The notes beneath the pieces are model-generated. The model saw nothing but the letters and a program-made list of their open reading frames with translations. It did not search any database and had not been told where the DNA came from. From positions 1,178,001-1,242,000 of the forward strand of contig CAMFLR010000001.1 in the NCBI GenBank assembly GCA_945957605.1: DNA of 64,000 bases, read 5' to 3'. This stretch comes from an uncultured Isosphaeraceae bacterium. Lineage in GTDB: Bacteria > Planctomycetota > Planctomycetia > Isosphaerales > Isosphaeraceae. Of this stretch, positions 53,293-64,000 are shown piece after piece. Position numbers and translations under genes: made by a program. Positions within the stretch are counted from its first letter, which is position 1; the number at the start of each line of letters is the position of its first letter.

Positions 53293-53903
53293 CCGTTGCC
53301 CTCCAACCGACCGCGCATGTGAATCAACGCACGAAGTAGCCGCGCTTTGACCGCGCCTTCGGTAATCCCCAGCACCTCGGCAATTTCCGCGGCGCCAAGC
53401 TGTTCGAGATAACGCATCACCAGCACTTCGCGATCGCGCGCCGAGAGTGATGCAAGAGCCGACATGACCTGATCGCGACGTTCCTTGCGCGAGAGCCGAT
53501 TGCTCGGGCTGGTGTCGTTTGCCATGAACCGGCGAATGAGCTCACGCGACGAGCCGTCGAGACGCTCATCGGCATGGTCTTCGCGGTTGATGCTTCGACG
53601 TTGCGAAACGATGTGCCGCCGGTGCGTGTCGATCACACGCTCGCCGGCAAGCTGACGCAGCCACATCAGGAACGGCAGCGGCCGGTCGCGCAAATAGTCG
53701 TCGAGACGCTTCGAAGCATCGGCGAGGGTTTCCTGCACGACGTCCGAAGCGTCAACCCGTGAGGCGAGGCGACGATCAAGCCGCGACGCAACCATTCGCC
53801 TCAGGTTCGCTCGATAAAGCTCCAGCAGTTCCTGGCGAGCAGCGCCGTCCCCCTGCCGTGCTCGATCGATCAACTCCTGAGCTATGTTGGCCGTCCCGGT
53901 CAT
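53289..53903 (-). CDS. ECF sigma factor of the kinase-linked group
   Basis: 204 residues, with GAGGAG 8 nt before the ATG. Region 2 has SRVDASDVVQETLADAS and LDDYLRDRPLPFLMWL. Region 4 has ALASLSARDREVLVMRYLEQ followed by AAEIAEVLGITEGAVKARLL. It is closely related to the sigma at 40260-40910, which is followed by a full kinase, whereas this one is followed only by the 89-residue kinase-type module. It heads a five-gene leftward unit that ends in the TlpA-like gene. The region to its right is a divergent promoter area. Confidence 0.93.
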   Translation of the reverse strand: MTGTANIAQELIDRARQGDGAARQELLELYRANLRRMVASRLDRRLASRVDASDVVQETLADASKRLDDYLRDRPLPFLMWLRQLAGERVIDTHRRHIVSQRRSINREDHADERLDGSSRELIRRFMANDTSPSNRLSRKERRDQVMSALASLSARDREVLVMRYLEQLGAAEIAEVLGITEGAVKARLLRALIHMRGRLEGNG

Positions 53904-54312
53904 GGTTTCGTCTCCTCAATCCATACCCCGTGATCGCGCAAAAAAAGATACGCGGAAAATCTCATGAAATTCTCGTTTCGATTGCTGAACGTTGTAACCA
54001 CGGTAAAGAACAGTCACTTACGTCAGAATGTTGAATTGTAGCGAGCGAGGCAATTCGGCTTCCGTCAGCCTGCTGAGATCCGAAACTTCACGCCGATCCG
54101 GGGTTGCTGGTCCACTTCAGTCAGCCATTTCTCAGCACGTTTGCGAATGAGTCATGCTTGAATGCACCGTGGGATTGCTTACGCCTCGGTAGTCGGGCAA
54201 AATGCTGGTCCGACGGCTTCATTCGTTAGCCGTTCCCCGCTCGAGCGAAGAGGCATTCGTTCGGCTCGCGGGAAAAGCTTATTGGCTCGAACATCCATTC
54301 GGACTCCCCCTC
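53904..54312. other. Divergent promoter region before the MolR-like cluster
   Basis: About 410 bp between the ECF sigma gene (leftward) and the WGR-DUF4132 gene (rightward). It contains AT-rich patches near 53935-54050, including an A7 run at 53940-53946. The part 54202-54312 could be an N-terminal extension of the WGR gene, but it has no ribosome site and no family match, so it is treated as leader. No operator could be defined. Confidence 0.5.
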
Positions 54313-57300
54313 ATGGCCGATCCAATCGACGCCTCCGCGAACGACTCCCGGCATCTTACGTTCTCCGAAGGAAGCTCTCACAAGTTCTGGAAGATCGAAC
54401 TCGACGGATCGTCGCACACCGTTGTGTACGGCCGAATCGGGACCAATGGGCAAACCCAAACGAAAGACTTCAACGACGAAGCCGCGGCCAGAAAATCTTT
54501 CGACAAGCTCGTCGCCGAAAAGATCAACAAGGGATACGCCGACGCAACGGCGGGTGCTGCAGCCACGGCAAAACCAGCAGCGCCGAAGTCAGCCACCCCG
54601 GAGAAGGGCGAGGCGTCGACCGCTCCCGCTAAGCCAGCGAAGGCAACGAAGTCGAAGAAGGCGGTCGTCGAGGATGCGACTTCGGAAGCGGCCGAAGCGG
54701 AAACTCCGCGAGCGGAAGTCCAAGTACCTTCGTCCAATGCGATCGTCGTAGAAATCCATCGCGAGATCCGTCTCGAACCCGAAGATTGGTTTCGCGCGAG
54801 CTTTCGGCCTCGCCCTGCCCTTGAACGGAAGCCGCCGCGCCCATTCGACAAAGACGCCTGCTTGCAGCGATTGTCAAAGCTCAAGACAACATCGTATGGC
54901 TATGAAGTTCGATGGGTTGATTTGAACCTTCCCGACAGCCTCTCGCGCGAAGAAGCGCATTTCTGGCTCATCGCGATGACTGAAAAGCGCGACCGTGACT
55001 CGCCAATGCCGGCGCTTGCAGCGAGCATGGGAAAGAAGAAGTCGATCGACGGAAACGTGTCGGTCGACGATGTTATTGATCGGATCAAGAAAGTCGGACA
55101 CCGAATGCCGGATGAGATCTCGCTCACTCTCGCGAACCTCTTTTCTCCCGAGGATCATGTCGAAGAGATCCTGAAACGCGACGCGGTCCCCAATCAGAGT
55201 TTTTGGCAACAGTCGGCAATCATCATGTCGTTGGTCGAAGGATTCACGAAGCACTGCGTCCCCTATCTTTCCCAGTCCCAGCGTGAGTCTATTTGCAAGA
55301 GGATTCGGCAGGATTGGGACCCGACGAAGCAACCCATAAGCTACAATTCCTTCCCAGCGCAATACTATCTCGCAGCCGCGCTGGGAATGCACGACGCCGT
55401 CTACGAAATTACGTCACATTGGAACAACGATCGCTACACGAAAGAAACGTGGCGGAACAACAGTGAGAATCCACAGGAGCTCGTTTTCGGTCTTGGTTCG
55501 CCGGAGTTAATAGCATCGGAATGGAGAAGGCTCAAACTCCCAGTGCGTTCGCCCGACCAAGTCCGTTCGTTCCTGGCCTGCACCGAGTATTCCGCTCTCG
55601 ACTGCATCGCCGACACGATTGTGGAAGTTACAGATAAGGCTCTCTGCGAGACACTGCTCAAGACTTTCGCCCTGGTCATCGCGCCCGAAGCCGCCGAACC
55701 GATGTTGAGGTGCAAGCTGTCGTCGAAGGCTCCGGCGATCGCCCGCGACTGGCTCGATGAGCACGTTGGGTGCGCCGTGGCCGGACTGATCGAAACCGCT
55801 GCCGGCCGTGGTCAACTTGCGGACGGGGCCATCGAGTATCTGTGGAATATCAAGCGCAAGGGAATGAGCGACGTGATCGTCTCGGCTTTGAAGACTGCGA
55901 AGCCGGAAAAGGCATCGCGCATTCAGGCCGAAGTCCTCGATCGCGAGGATAAGGTCTACGAGCCGTTCGACGCGAAATCCACTCCCGAATGGTTGTCCAA
56001 AGCGATCGAGGCGATTGGCACCACCAAGCGAACATCCTTACCGCCGTGGGCCTCGCCCTTGACGATGCCTCCCCTGCCGGTTGGGGATAAACGGTTCAAC
56101 GACGAGCAGATTACGATCCTCCTCCAGCGCCTTGCCACCGTACCGCTGGGCGAGAAAGATCCGCTGCTTACGGCGATACGCGAGAATGTGTCGAAATCGG
56201 TCCGGGATGAATTTGCCTGGAAGATGTTTCAATTCTGGCAGGAGGGTGGATTTGCTCCCAAGGAAAAATGGGCGATGGGGGCCACTGCTCACGTTGGCGA
56301 TGATGGGTGCGTTCTCAAGCTAACACCGAAGATTCGCGCGTGGCCGGGCGAGAGCCAGCACGCTCGTGCAGTGTTTGGTCTCGAATGCCTGCGGGCAATC
56401 GGCAGCAGCGTGGCTCTCATGCAACTCGCCGGAATCGCCCAGAAGCTCAAGTTCAAAGGTCTGAAGGCCAAGGCCGAGGAATTCGTCGAAGCAATCGCCA
56501 AGGATCGAGGGCTCACACGAGACGAGTTGGAAGATCGCGTCGTGCCCGACTGCGGGCTTGACGACAACGGTCGTCGCGAGTTCTCCTTCGGACCGCGATC
56601 ATTCTCGTTCGTCCTCGGTGGTGATCTCAAGGCGATGGTTCGAGACGAGGCGGGCAAACTTCGGCCCAACCTTCCGGATCCCAACGCGAAAGATGACGCC
56701 GAAGTGGCGCAAGCGTCCGTCGACGAGTGGAAACTGCTGAAGAAGCAAATCAAGGATGTCGCCACGATTCAAGCTGGTCGCCTCGAACAGGCCATGGTCA
56801 CTGGCCGGCGCTGGAATGCCGAGGATTTCGCGACACTTCTCGTACGTCATCCCCTCATGACGCACCTCGCCCAGAAGCTGATCTGGGCCGGATTCGATGA
56901 GCAGGGAAAGCGTGTGGTCACGTTCCGAGTGACTGAAGAACGCGACTTCGCTAATCCAGATGACGAGAGTGCAACGCTCGACGGTCTGGCAACCGTTGGC
57001 ATCGTCCATCCCCTGGAATTGACCGACGCCGAGCGAAGTCGCTGGGGCGAGGTGATGGGCGACTACGAGATCGTTCCGCCGTTCTCGCAGTTGGGACGCA
57101 CGGTTTATTCCCTTGAATCGAACGAAACGTCGCTCAACGAAATCCAGAGATTCAAGGGGAAGGAGTTGGTCGCCCCAACGCTCGTGTTCACTCTTGAGAA
57201 GCTGGGGTGGGTCCGAGGGCTGGCCATGGACGGCGGCTGCTTCGACGAGCATTCCAAGCAGTTTCCGGCAGCCAACGTCACCGCGGTGGTGGGATATTCG

Positions 57301-57495
57301 GGAACTGTTGCCATGGGGTACATCGACCCTAATGAGTCGCTCACCCTCGGCGCGGTGATTTTCTGCAAGGGTATGCGAAGTCCGTCGGGCTACGGCTGGG
57401 AGCAAAAGGACGTCATAAATCTTGGCAAGGTTTCTCCCATCGTCATCAGCGAGGTGCTTGCCGACCTGAATGTTCTGGCCAGCAAAGCGAAATAA
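54313..57495 (+). CDS. WGR and DUF4132 domain protein (MolR-like)
   Basis: 1060 residues from ATG 54313, just before the WGR domain; a start at 54202 would add 37 unmatched residues. Neither start has a clear Shine-Dalgarno. Residues about 15-75 are a WGR domain ([20 protein letters not shown]), the small nucleic-acid-binding fold also present in PARP-type proteins. An Ala/Lys/Pro-rich linker follows (about 78-130), then a long helical region. DUF4132 comes near residues 750-1000 ([50 protein letters not shown]). This is the layout of E. coli MolR/YehI-type proteins. It is the first gene of a five-gene cluster; molecular function unknown. Confidence 0.88.
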   Translation: MADPIDASANDSRHLTFSEGSSHKFWKIELDGSSHTVVYGRIGTNGQTQTKDFNDEAAARKSFDKLVAEKINKGYADATAGAAATAKPAAPKSATPEKGEASTAPAKPAKATKSKKAVVEDATSEAAEAETPRAEVQVPSSNAIVVEIHREIRLEPEDWFRASFRPRPALERKPPRPFDKDACLQRLSKLKTTSYGYEVRWVDLNLPDSLSREEAHFWLIAMTEKRDRDSPMPALAASMGKKKSIDGNVSVDDVIDRIKKVGHRMPDEISLTLANLFSPEDHVEEILKRDAVPNQSFWQQSAIIMSLVEGFTKHCVPYLSQSQRESICKRIRQDWDPTKQPISYNSFPAQYYLAAALGMHDAVYEITSHWNNDRYTKETWRNNSENPQELVFGLGSPELIASEWRRLKLPVRSPDQVRSFLACTEYSALDCIADTIVEVTDKALCETLLKTFALVIAPEAAEPMLRCKLSSKAPAIARDWLDEHVGCAVAGLIETAAGRGQLADGAIEYLWNIKRKGMSDVIVSALKTAKPEKASRIQAEVLDREDKVYEPFDAKSTPEWLSKAIEAIGTTKRTSLPPWASPLTMPPLPVGDKRFNDEQITILLQRLATVPLGEKDPLLTAIRENVSKSVRDEFAWKMFQFWQEGGFAPKEKWAMGATAHVGDDGCVLKLTPKIRAWPGESQHARAVFGLECLRAIGSSVALMQLAGIAQKLKFKGLKAKAEEFVEAIAKDRGLTRDELEDRVVPDCGLDDNGRREFSFGPRSFSFVLGGDLKAMVRDEAGKLRPNLPDPNAKDDAEVAQASVDEWKLLKKQIKDVATIQAGRLEQAMVTGRRWNAEDFATLLVRHPLMTHLAQKLIWAGFDEQGKRVVTFRVTEERDFANPDDESATLDGLATVGIVHPLELTDAERSRWGEVMGDYEIVPPFSQLGRTVYSLESNETSLNEIQRFKGKELVAPTLVFTLEKLGWVRGLAMDGGCFDEHSKQFPAANVTAVVGYSGTVAMGYIDPNESLTLGAVIFCKGMRSPSGYGWEQKDVINLGKVSPIVISEVLADLNVLASKAK

Positions 57496-57506
57496 GGCGG
57501 GATACC

Positions 57507-58649
57507 ATGGCCAAGAAATCCGCAAGCTCTCAGGTCACGAGCGACGCCAAGGCATCCGATGCCGCAGGCGCGTCCTTACAACGTCCATCGGCCGAGTTCC
57601 TCTATGCCGAGGAACTCGCCTCGCTGGAAACCTCGTGTGCCTCAGAGCCTCGTCCGCCCGGCTGGCGATTGTCTCCTCGCGCGGTACTCGAATTCGTTCT
57701 GGGCTCTCCAGAAAAAGGCGTCGCGTCCAAGTTCGTCGGCCGCCGCGCTTTTCTTGAGCGCTGCATCGTCTCGCTCGCGACAAACCGCGGCCTGATGCTC
57801 ATCGGCGAACCAGGCACTGCCAAGAGTTACCTCAGCGAATTGCTCGCGTCTGCCATCAGCGGCGATTCGACGTTGACGATTCAAGGAAGCGCAGGTACGA
57901 CCGAGGACAACATCCGATATTCATGGAATTATGCCCTGCTCGTTTCCGAAGGGCCGACCGACCGTTCACTCGTCCCCGCGCCGCTCTTTTTGGGGATGAG
58001 CCAGGGCAAGATCGTTCGCTTCGAGGAAATCACCCGTTGCCCCCTCGAAATCCAGGATGTGCTGCTCTCGATCCTCAGCGATCGCGTGATGGCGATCCCC
58101 GAGTTCCAGGATGACAGCCGGATGCTTTTTGCGCGGGCGGGGTTCAACATCATCGCCACGGCAAACACGCGTGATCGCGGCGTTAACGAGATGAGCGCCG
58201 CGTTGAAACGACGGTTCAATTTTGAAACTGTGGCACCAATTTCCGAGATCTCGCAGGAGATGGATCTCGTCCAGCGTGAATCAACGCGTCATCTGGAACT
58301 ATCAAAGGTGCCGGTTACACTTTCTCCCGAGATCACGGAGCTTCTGGTCACGACGTTCCGCGAGCTTCGGCAAGGGAAAACGACAGACGGCAAGGGGATT
58401 GAGCCACTCTCCGCGGTGCTAAGCACGGCCGAGGCGGTTAGCACAGCTTCCGCAGCGGGAATTCATGCTTATTACTATGACAATGGCGTCATTCATCCTC
58501 GGCATTTGATTCAGCACATGGTCGGCACCGTGCTCAAGGACAATCCCGACGATCTCAAGAAGGTGCAGCATTATTTCGAGCACGTCGTGAAGGCTCGCCG
58601 TCAAGCTCATTGGAAGGATTTCTATGACGCACGCGGCGACCTCTGCTGA
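57507..58649 (+). CDS. AAA+ ATPase, MoxR-type (YehL-like)
   Basis: 380 residues. Walker A GEPGTAKS (100-107), Walker B IVRFEE (169-174), sensor 1 IATANTRD (near 216-223) and an ALKRRFN arginine finger (233-239) are present. The N-terminal 60 residues are unstructured and Ala/Ser-rich. It is clearly different from the two MoxR proteins in operons 1 and 2 and belongs to the subgroup that pairs with CoxE-type VWA proteins and DUF5682. It begins 11 bp after the MolR-like gene. Its 3' end overlaps the next gene by 26 nt. Confidence 0.9.
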   Translation: MAKKSASSQVTSDAKASDAAGASLQRPSAEFLYAEELASLETSCASEPRPPGWRLSPRAVLEFVLGSPEKGVASKFVGRRAFLERCIVSLATNRGLMLIGEPGTAKSYLSELLASAISGDSTLTIQGSAGTTEDNIRYSWNYALLVSEGPTDRSLVPAPLFLGMSQGKIVRFEEITRCPLEIQDVLLSILSDRVMAIPEFQDDSRMLFARAGFNIIATANTRDRGVNEMSAALKRRFNFETVAPISEISQEMDLVQRESTRHLELSKVPVTLSPEITELLVTTFRELRQGKTTDGKGIEPLSAVLSTAEAVSTASAAGIHAYYYDNGVIHPRHLIQHMVGTVLKDNPDDLKKVQHYFEHVVKARRQAHWKDFYDARGDLC

Positions 58650-60999
58650 AGACTTCAAGGCGAGGATCCACACGCTGCTCGATCGGCTCTACGACACAAA
58701 CGCCGACGTCGTCTATTTCCCCGTGCGGCATCACAGCCCTGCCGGCGCCGCGCTCGTCGGCGATCTGATCGAGCAACTTCGTCCCTCCGCCGTGCTTATC
58801 GAAGGTCCAAGCGACTTCAACGATCGGCTCGACGAGTTATCGCTGGAACACCAGCTCCCGATCGCGATCTACAGTTATTTTCGAGCGGAAGGAACGCACA
58901 GCGGGGCGTACTACCCGTTCTGCGAATACTCGCCCGAGTGGTCAGCTCTGCGCCATGCTCGACGCTACAGCATACCAACGCAGTTCATCGATCTTCCCTG
59001 GGCCGAAGTCGCGCACTTCAGCCGCTCGACGCAGCGCTACGCCGACGCCGAATTGACGCGCGGACGATATGTACGCACGCTCTGCAATCGCATGCACGTC
59101 GAGGATTTCGACGACCTTTGGGACGCGATCGTCGAATCGCACGAATCGTTGAGTCTCAACGATTATTTGCGACGTGCTCACTCCCTCTGCTTTCACATCA
59201 GACTCTGGGAAGAGACGATTCGAGAGGAAGACCTTCGGCGCGAAGCCTTCATGGCCGAGCAAATCCGCGAAGCTCGCGAGAACGCGACCGGCCCGGTGCT
59301 CGTTGTAACTGGCGGATTTCATAGTAGCGCTCTGGCCGCGCGAATTGAGGGATATCAATTTGCAGAAGCTCACGATGAGCGCCTTGATGTACAGGCACGC
59401 ACGCCCGAAATCGAGGAACGCGGAATCGCGCTTACGACCTACTCGTACGAGCGCCTCGACAGTCTCACCGGCTATAACGCAGGAATGCCGAACCCGGGCT
59501 TTTACGACTACGCGTGGCGGCAGCGCCTGGCTGGGGAAGGATTCTCTCACCAACCGCTTCTTGTCGAGCTCGTTCGAGAGTTCCGCAAGCGGAAACAGAC
59601 ACTCAGCACGGCCGACCTGATTGCCGTCGAAACCTCGGCCCGCGCCCTCGCCGCGCTTCGAGGCCGGGCACACGTCTGGCGGCGCGATTTGATCGATGCT
59701 GTTACGTCAGCACTCATCAAGGATGAACTCGAATACGGTTGCCGATCTCCATTTGTCGATGCCGTCCACGCCGTTTTGCGAGGAAATCGAAGAGGAAAAC
59801 TCGCTCAAGGGACGCGGATGCCACCGCTGGTGGAGGACATCCAGCGTCAGTTGGCCGAGGCACAAATTGAAATCGTTCGAAGCGGTTTGACAGTGACTTT
59901 GGATTTGCTGAAGCCAGATGACCTTCCGAAAAGCCGGCTTCTGCACCGCTTGAAAGTCCTTGGAGTTGCTGGAATCGAACGGACGGGCGGAACAAACTTT
60001 CTAGGGCGAGATGATCTCTCGCGGCTTTGGGAATCGTGGCACCTCCGCTGGAGTCCGGAATTCGAGGCGACTTGCATCGAAGCATCGCGCTACGGCACTT
60101 CGTTAGCGGATGCAACCGCATCTCGATTATCGGAAATGGCTCGCGCCTTCGATCGCGACGCGACAGCCGCTGCCTCGCTCCTGGTGCAGGCAGCCCAGGC
60201 AGGAATCGAAACCATCTCGAACGCGCTGGTCGACCGTCTGAGTGAATTGATCCGCGAGGAATCACTATTCATCGGCGCAGCGGGTGCTCTCGGTCACATT
60301 CTCTTTCTGTATTGCCACGACGAAGCCTTCGGTACGACTCGCTTACCCCGAATCGGTCAGCTTCTTTCGGAAGCGTTCGCGCGATCCTTGTGGCTGCTCG
60401 AGCTGCTGGGTCAGACGGCTGGTAATGAACCCGTGCTCCTTCGCGGTATGAAGTCTCTCCTCGAAACCTCGCAACGCGCCGCCGATTCGTCCGAGTCAGT
60501 TGGCTGCGATCAGGCTGAGTTCATCGCAGTACTGACGCGCGTCGAGCGAGACCCTCGCAAGCTTGCCTGCGTACGGGGCGCGGCGGCTGGCATTCTCTGG
60601 ACGCTTGGCGCAGCGGATGAAGAGCAAATTCTGGCGGACCTCATGATCTTCGCCGCCCCGGCAGAAATCGGTGACTTTCTTTCAGGCCTGTTCGCCCTGG
60701 CCCGCGAAACCGCTCAGCGGAACGCGAAACTCGTGCAGACGATCGACCGCTTACTGACTGAGTTCGGCGCCGACGATTTTCAAGCGTCGCTACCATCGCT
60801 CCGGCTTGCGTTCACCTATTTCACGCCGAGGGAAAAGCACCACATGCTAACAACCCTCTTCGAATCACTTGGACTCAAAGAGATCCGCCCTCTCGCCAAG
60901 TTGACCGTCAACGAAGCCACCGCCGCCGAGGCACTCGCGCTAGAAGAACGCCTCTTCGAAATGATCGCAAAATATGGATTGGAGGCGCCCCATGAGTGA
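58624..60999 (+). CDS. DUF5682 family protein (YehM-like)
   Basis: 791 residues. The start at 58624 lies inside the end of the ATPase gene, with AAGGA 5 nt upstream. Key motifs are VRHHSPAGA (34-42), LIEGPSDF (58-65), [22 protein letters not shown] and [11 protein letters not shown] (near 226-236). The HHSP and GGFH motifs with conserved His and Glu recall the TraB/EreA-type fold, but catalysis is unproven. The second half is helical. It always seems to travel with the MoxR-type ATPase and VWA protein found on either side here. Expected cytosolic. Confidence 0.87.
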   Translation: MTHAATSAEDFKARIHTLLDRLYDTNADVVYFPVRHHSPAGAALVGDLIEQLRPSAVLIEGPSDFNDRLDELSLEHQLPIAIYSYFRAEGTHSGAYYPFCEYSPEWSALRHARRYSIPTQFIDLPWAEVAHFSRSTQRYADAELTRGRYVRTLCNRMHVEDFDDLWDAIVESHESLSLNDYLRRAHSLCFHIRLWEETIREEDLRREAFMAEQIREARENATGPVLVVTGGFHSSALAARIEGYQFAEAHDERLDVQARTPEIEERGIALTTYSYERLDSLTGYNAGMPNPGFYDYAWRQRLAGEGFSHQPLLVELVREFRKRKQTLSTADLIAVETSARALAALRGRAHVWRRDLIDAVTSALIKDELEYGCRSPFVDAVHAVLRGNRRGKLAQGTRMPPLVEDIQRQLAEAQIEIVRSGLTVTLDLLKPDDLPKSRLLHRLKVLGVAGIERTGGTNFLGRDDLSRLWESWHLRWSPEFEATCIEASRYGTSLADATASRLSEMARAFDRDATAAASLLVQAAQAGIETISNALVDRLSELIREESLFIGAAGALGHILFLYCHDEAFGTTRLPRIGQLLSEAFARSLWLLELLGQTAGNEPVLLRGMKSLLETSQRAADSSESVGCDQAEFIAVLTRVERDPRKLACVRGAAAGILWTLGAADEEQILADLMIFAAPAEIGDFLSGLFALARETAQRNAKLVQTIDRLLTEFGADDFQASLPSLRLAFTYFTPREKHHMLTTLFESLGLKEIRPLAKLTVNEATAAEALALEERLFEMIAKYGLEAPHE

Positions 61000-62128
61000 C
61001 ACCAATCGCCAGGCTCGCTGGCGGCTTGTTATGGGCTCCGGATCCGAACAGCTCTGCGGCAGCCTCAGCGGAGAAGATCTGGTTCGCGACGAATGTCTTG
61101 GCTATCTCTACGATCGCGAATACGGCGCTGGCCGCAACGTGCGCGGAAAGGATGCGGGAGGTACTTCCGGCAGTCTTGGCGAGTCGTCGCTCACAGTTCC
61201 TGACTGGATCAACCGAATCCACGAGTTGTTTCCCAAACGCACCGTCGAGCGGCTTGAGAAGGACGCGCTCGAACGCTACCAACTTGACGAGATGGTCACA
61301 AATCCCGAAGTGCTCGCCCGAGCGCAGCCCAATCTGACGCTGCTCAAGGCTGTCCTGCGAACGAAGCATCTGATGAATCAAGACGTCCTCAAAGCCGCCC
61401 AGCACATCGTTCGCAAGGCGGTCGAGGAGTTGATGAAAAAGCTAGCTGTCGACGTCCGCAACGCCTTCCAAGGTTCGCTCGACCGCCGCAATCGCTCGCA
61501 GTTGAAGATTGCCAAGAATTTCGATATCTCCACAACCTTGCGCCGTAATTTGAAGCACTACGATCCGGCGGAGAAGCGCATTCTCATCGAGACGCCTTTC
61601 TTCTATTCGCGAATTCGTCGGCAGGTCGACCGCTGGCAATTGATCATCTTGGTCGACGAATCCGGCAGCATGATGGACAGTGTCATCCACTCGGCCGTCA
61701 CCGCTTCGATCTTCTACAGCATGAGGATGATGAAGGTGCATCTTTGCATCTTCGATACGTCGGTTGTGGATTTAACCGCCGATTGCGTCGACCCGGTTGA
61801 GACGCTGATGAAGGTACAACTCGGTGGCGGGACCGACATAGGTCAGGCGCTGGAATATGCATCACAGATCGTCGAAAATCCGCGCAGGACGATTGTGGTC
61901 CTGATCTCAGATTTCTTCGAGGGAGCCCCCATCCATCGGCTGTTCGCGGTGGCGAAGAAGCTCGTCGAAAGCGGCGTCACTGCGCTCGGCCTCGCCGCGC
62001 TCGACGAGCGAGCCGATCCCACCTATGACCACGAAGTGGCCGCTCGGCTCGTGCAGATGGGTTGGCACGTGGCCGCAATGACACCGGGCGAACTCGCGAA
62101 CTGGGTTGCCGAAAAGGTCAGAAAATGA
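60992..62128 (+). CDS. VWA domain protein, CoxE type (YehP-like)
   Basis: 378 residues from ATG 60992, with GGAGG 6 nt upstream; it overlaps the previous stop by 8 nt. The C-terminal half is a VWA/CoxE domain with a full metal site: DESGS (222-226), the Thr of GGGTD and a later Asp in ISDFFEG. The N-terminal half is helical, with a possible partner-binding region. Its length and layout match E. coli YehP. It should be the substrate or partner of the AAA+ ATPase encoded two genes upstream. The stop overlaps the next start as ATGA. Confidence 0.9.
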   Translation: MSDTNRQARWRLVMGSGSEQLCGSLSGEDLVRDECLGYLYDREYGAGRNVRGKDAGGTSGSLGESSLTVPDWINRIHELFPKRTVERLEKDALERYQLDEMVTNPEVLARAQPNLTLLKAVLRTKHLMNQDVLKAAQHIVRKAVEELMKKLAVDVRNAFQGSLDRRNRSQLKIAKNFDISTTLRRNLKHYDPAEKRILIETPFFYSRIRRQVDRWQLIILVDESGSMMDSVIHSAVTASIFYSMRMMKVHLCIFDTSVVDLTADCVDPVETLMKVQLGGGTDIGQALEYASQIVENPRRTIVVLISDFFEGAPIHRLFAVAKKLVESGVTALGLAALDERADPTYDHEVAARLVQMGWHVAAMTPGELANWVAEKVRK

Positions 62129-64000
62129 CAGCCGCGCGGCGACTCGATTTCCTGGCGTTGACGCCTGATGATCTCGCGATGCTAACCAATCGCGGCACGG
62201 TTAAGCGCGCTCAGAAAGAAATCGAAGACGGTCAGCCTACCTTCGAGTTTCACGAAGAAGAAGGCGGCGCATTTCTATTTCGCTGGTCCGACGGAATTAC
62301 ATGCCGATTCCCTGCCGGGCGGCCAGTACACGACGCCGTTTGCTCGAGCGGACTCGCGGGTATCAGCCGTCACATCATCCGTTCGATTCTCGCCTATCAA
62401 AAGGCGGAAGAGAGTCGAACCGATCAATTGGAGCCGGCAACGTCCTCGGAAGCCCCGGTCGTTGAAGCATCTTCCGCGTCCGATGCAGTTGTCAAAACCG
62501 ATTCGGACGTGACACCACTTCAGATGGAGACCCTGGTTCAATCTGCGCAGAGCTGGGATCCCGGCGCGATTACCGACGATGAACTCGTTTCTCACTTCCG
62601 CAAACCGGCGATTGTCAAGGCGAGGAAACGCTTCGAGCAAGGCATACTTGTAGAATTGACGCGCGGGAGCAAGCCTGTTGCGAGGTTCCTCGATGAGAAT
62701 TGCACGGTCCGGTTTCTGGTGGCGGGCAACCTGCACTACATCTCTGCCGACTGTGCCGAACCCCTCCTTTCGCTATGGGTGCCGATTGCTGTTTGGGCGT
62801 TTCGCGAATTGCCGTCGCATCGACTGGCGGGCATGGTCAGCCTCCAGTCGTCGCCCTTCTCGGTCCCAAAGCCTGAATTCGATAAGCTCGAGTCACTGCT
62901 TGGTGAGCTCTACCGCGACGGGTTGAATGGCGTCGCCGAGTCCTGGTCGCAGCGCCTCTCGCGCGTCGAGCAGATGCTGCGAGACGAGGGGCTCACCTGG
63001 CCGGCCGAGCTTGTCGCGGAGTTAACCCACCAATTCGAGATGTACCGCCAACACGACGCTCGCTTCGAACCTAGGCAGGTCGTGCAACTCGTGGGAGAAT
63101 TGACCGCCCGCTCGCGCGCGATTCTCAACGATACGCGATCAGTTCCCCAACTCCTGATTCGAGGGACGAAATCCGATCGACCTGCCGATATTGCTGGGGG
63201 CCGTATGATCGGCGTGGGTCTGGGAGTGCGGCCCGGCCAGAAGCATACGACGATCAGTGCCTATCTTCAGGACGTTGATTCTGGTGGCGTCGTTGCCGTC
63301 GAACGGACGTTTGCTTCTTCCCCACAAGACGAATCATCACGCTCATTCGTTTCGTTGGCGTCGACCGTTCTCACTCGCGGAATTTCGCTGGCGAGTCTGG
63401 CGTCGTCTCAAGTGCTCCTCAAGTCGGGCAAGCGAACGCCCAGCGGATTGCTCATCCTGCCTCGAACTTCTGCCAATCTCGCGACTCATCCGCAGGCCTA
63501 TCAGTGGGAACAATTGAAGCCTCCGTTCGCCGCAGAAGGCTTCGCCCAACTCGCCGAGCGATTGGACACTCTTCCGCCCTCATGCTTTCGACCCCGCCGG
63601 CGCACCGAAGGGCTTCACGTCGTCGCCGTCAGTCGGGTCGACATGATTGAATTTGATCCCACGACCCAACGCCTCGCTGCAAGAGTCGTCGATTCCGAAG
63701 GTGAAATCGCCACCCTGGTGCATCCGTTCCACCATCGGGGTCGAGAGGGCTTCAACCACCTCGCCGACGTACTTCAAAATCGCGGCGATAGCGTTCGGTT
63801 CATTTCCGGCCATATTCGCTCTCGCGGACGAGCTCTGGAGATCCAGCCCATCGCCATCGTGCTCGACAATGGCCAACGTCGGATCGGCATAAACCCTTGG
63901 TTACCGCTCAATTCAGATATCACTACGAACGACGAGCAAGGGGCCGACAACGATTCGGCGGAAGCGGAATGCGAGACCGATTCACCTATAAAAGCGTTTC
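62125..64000 (+). CDS. SWIM-like zinc-finger protein (YehQ-like), 5' part
   Basis: At least 625 residues with no in-frame stop; the gene runs off the window end. Residues 57-92 ([17 protein letters not shown], then [20 protein letters not shown]) resemble a SWIM finger, but the canonical CxC...CxH is broken. C60, H69, C73 and H83 remain as possible alternative ligands. An acidic/Ser-rich linker (about 95-150) precedes a large unassigned region. The ATGA overlap with the VWA gene, the position in the cluster and the SWIM-like start are the basis for likening it to YehQ. Confidence in the exact family is moderate. Confidence 0.7.
   Translation, partial: MTAARRLDFLALTPDDLAMLTNRGTVKRAQKEIEDGQPTFEFHEEEGGAFLFRWSDGITCRFPAGRPVHDAVCSSGLAGISRHIIRSILAYQKAEESRTDQLEPATSSEAPVVEASSASDAVVKTDSDVTPLQMETLVQSAQSWDPGAITDDELVSHFRKPAIVKARKRFEQGILVELTRGSKPVARFLDENCTVRFLVAGNLHYISADCAEPLLSLWVPIAVWAFRELPSHRLAGMVSLQSSPFSVPKPEFDKLESLLGELYRDGLNGVAESWSQRLSRVEQMLRDEGLTWPAELVAELTHQFEMYRQHDARFEPRQVVQLVGELTARSRAILNDTRSVPQLLIRGTKSDRPADIAGGRMIGVGLGVRPGQKHTTISAYLQDVDSGGVVAVERTFASSPQDESSRSFVSLASTVLTRGISLASLASSQVLLKSGKRTPSGLLILPRTSANLATHPQAYQWEQLKPPFAAEGFAQLAERLDTLPPSCFRPRRRTEGLHVVAVSRVDMIEFDPTTQRLAARVVDSEGEIATLVHPFHHRGREGFNHLADVLQNRGDSVRFISGHIRSRGRALEIQPIAIVLDNGQRRIGINPWLPLNSDITTNDEQGADNDSAEAECETDSPIKAF

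Noticed and set aside
56599-57525. 308-residue minus-strand frame opposite the DUF4132 region
   Set aside because: The plus-strand frame carries clear DUF4132 motifs throughout, so the antisense frame is a shadow.

Overview
The window looks like chromosomal DNA of a planctomycete (Planctomycetota, high GC). The lineage call rests on family content: two prepilin-like DUF1559 proteins, receptor-like Ser/Thr kinases carrying WD40 or TPR repeats, ECF sigma factors fused into operons with kinases or with DUF1559/FecR genes, a beta-propeller protein with an N-terminal LExRxLL tag, and large MoxR/von Willebrand A (VWA) operons. No tRNA, rRNA, CRISPR array, insertion sequence or prophage gene was recognised.

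Region 1 (1-13474, plus strand) is one tightly packed operon. It runs: end of a gluzincin peptidase/TPR protein, DUF4159 protein, MoxR ATPase, DUF58 protein, BatA-like VWA membrane protein, a large DUF4175-like coiled-coil membrane protein with a Gln/Gly-rich tail, a VWA/glutamine-amidotransferase-like membrane protein, and a small caspase/legumain-like protein. Most junctions are ATGA or TGATG overlaps.

Region 2 (13510-28979, minus strand) is a second, divergent version of the same system. It points straight at the first, with 35 bp between the two stop codons. It has MoxR, DUF58, BatA-like, VWA/amidotransferase-like and DUF4175-like genes, then two tandem secreted paralogs, a squalene-cyclase-like repeat protein and a very long secreted protein ending in a TlpA-type thioredoxin domain.

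Region 3 (29394-36514) holds an alpha/beta hydrolase-ArsR-SRPBCC operon behind a perfect inverted repeat. Divergent from it is an ECF sigma/FecR-LamG pair followed by a DUF1559 protein. A convergent Vgb-like beta-propeller gene is separated from the DUF1559 gene by two hairpins.

Region 4 (36823-53903) is a signalling region. It has an ECF sigma with a WD40 kinase, a di-heme cytochrome oxidoreductase with a giant WD40 lipoprotein, a TPR kinase, and an operon of ECF sigma, an 89-residue stand-alone kinase N-terminal module, a small lipoprotein, a DUF1559 protein and a TlpA-like thioredoxin.

Region 5 (54313-64000, plus strand, running off the end) is a third MoxR/VWA system of a different type: WGR-DUF4132 protein (MolR-like), AAA+ ATPase, DUF5682 protein, CoxE-type VWA protein and a degenerate SWIM-like protein. 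Its gene content matches the Escherichia coli yehL-yehM-yehP-yehQ-molR neighbourhood. Its function is not established. It and the duplicated convergent operons are the most interesting parts of the window.
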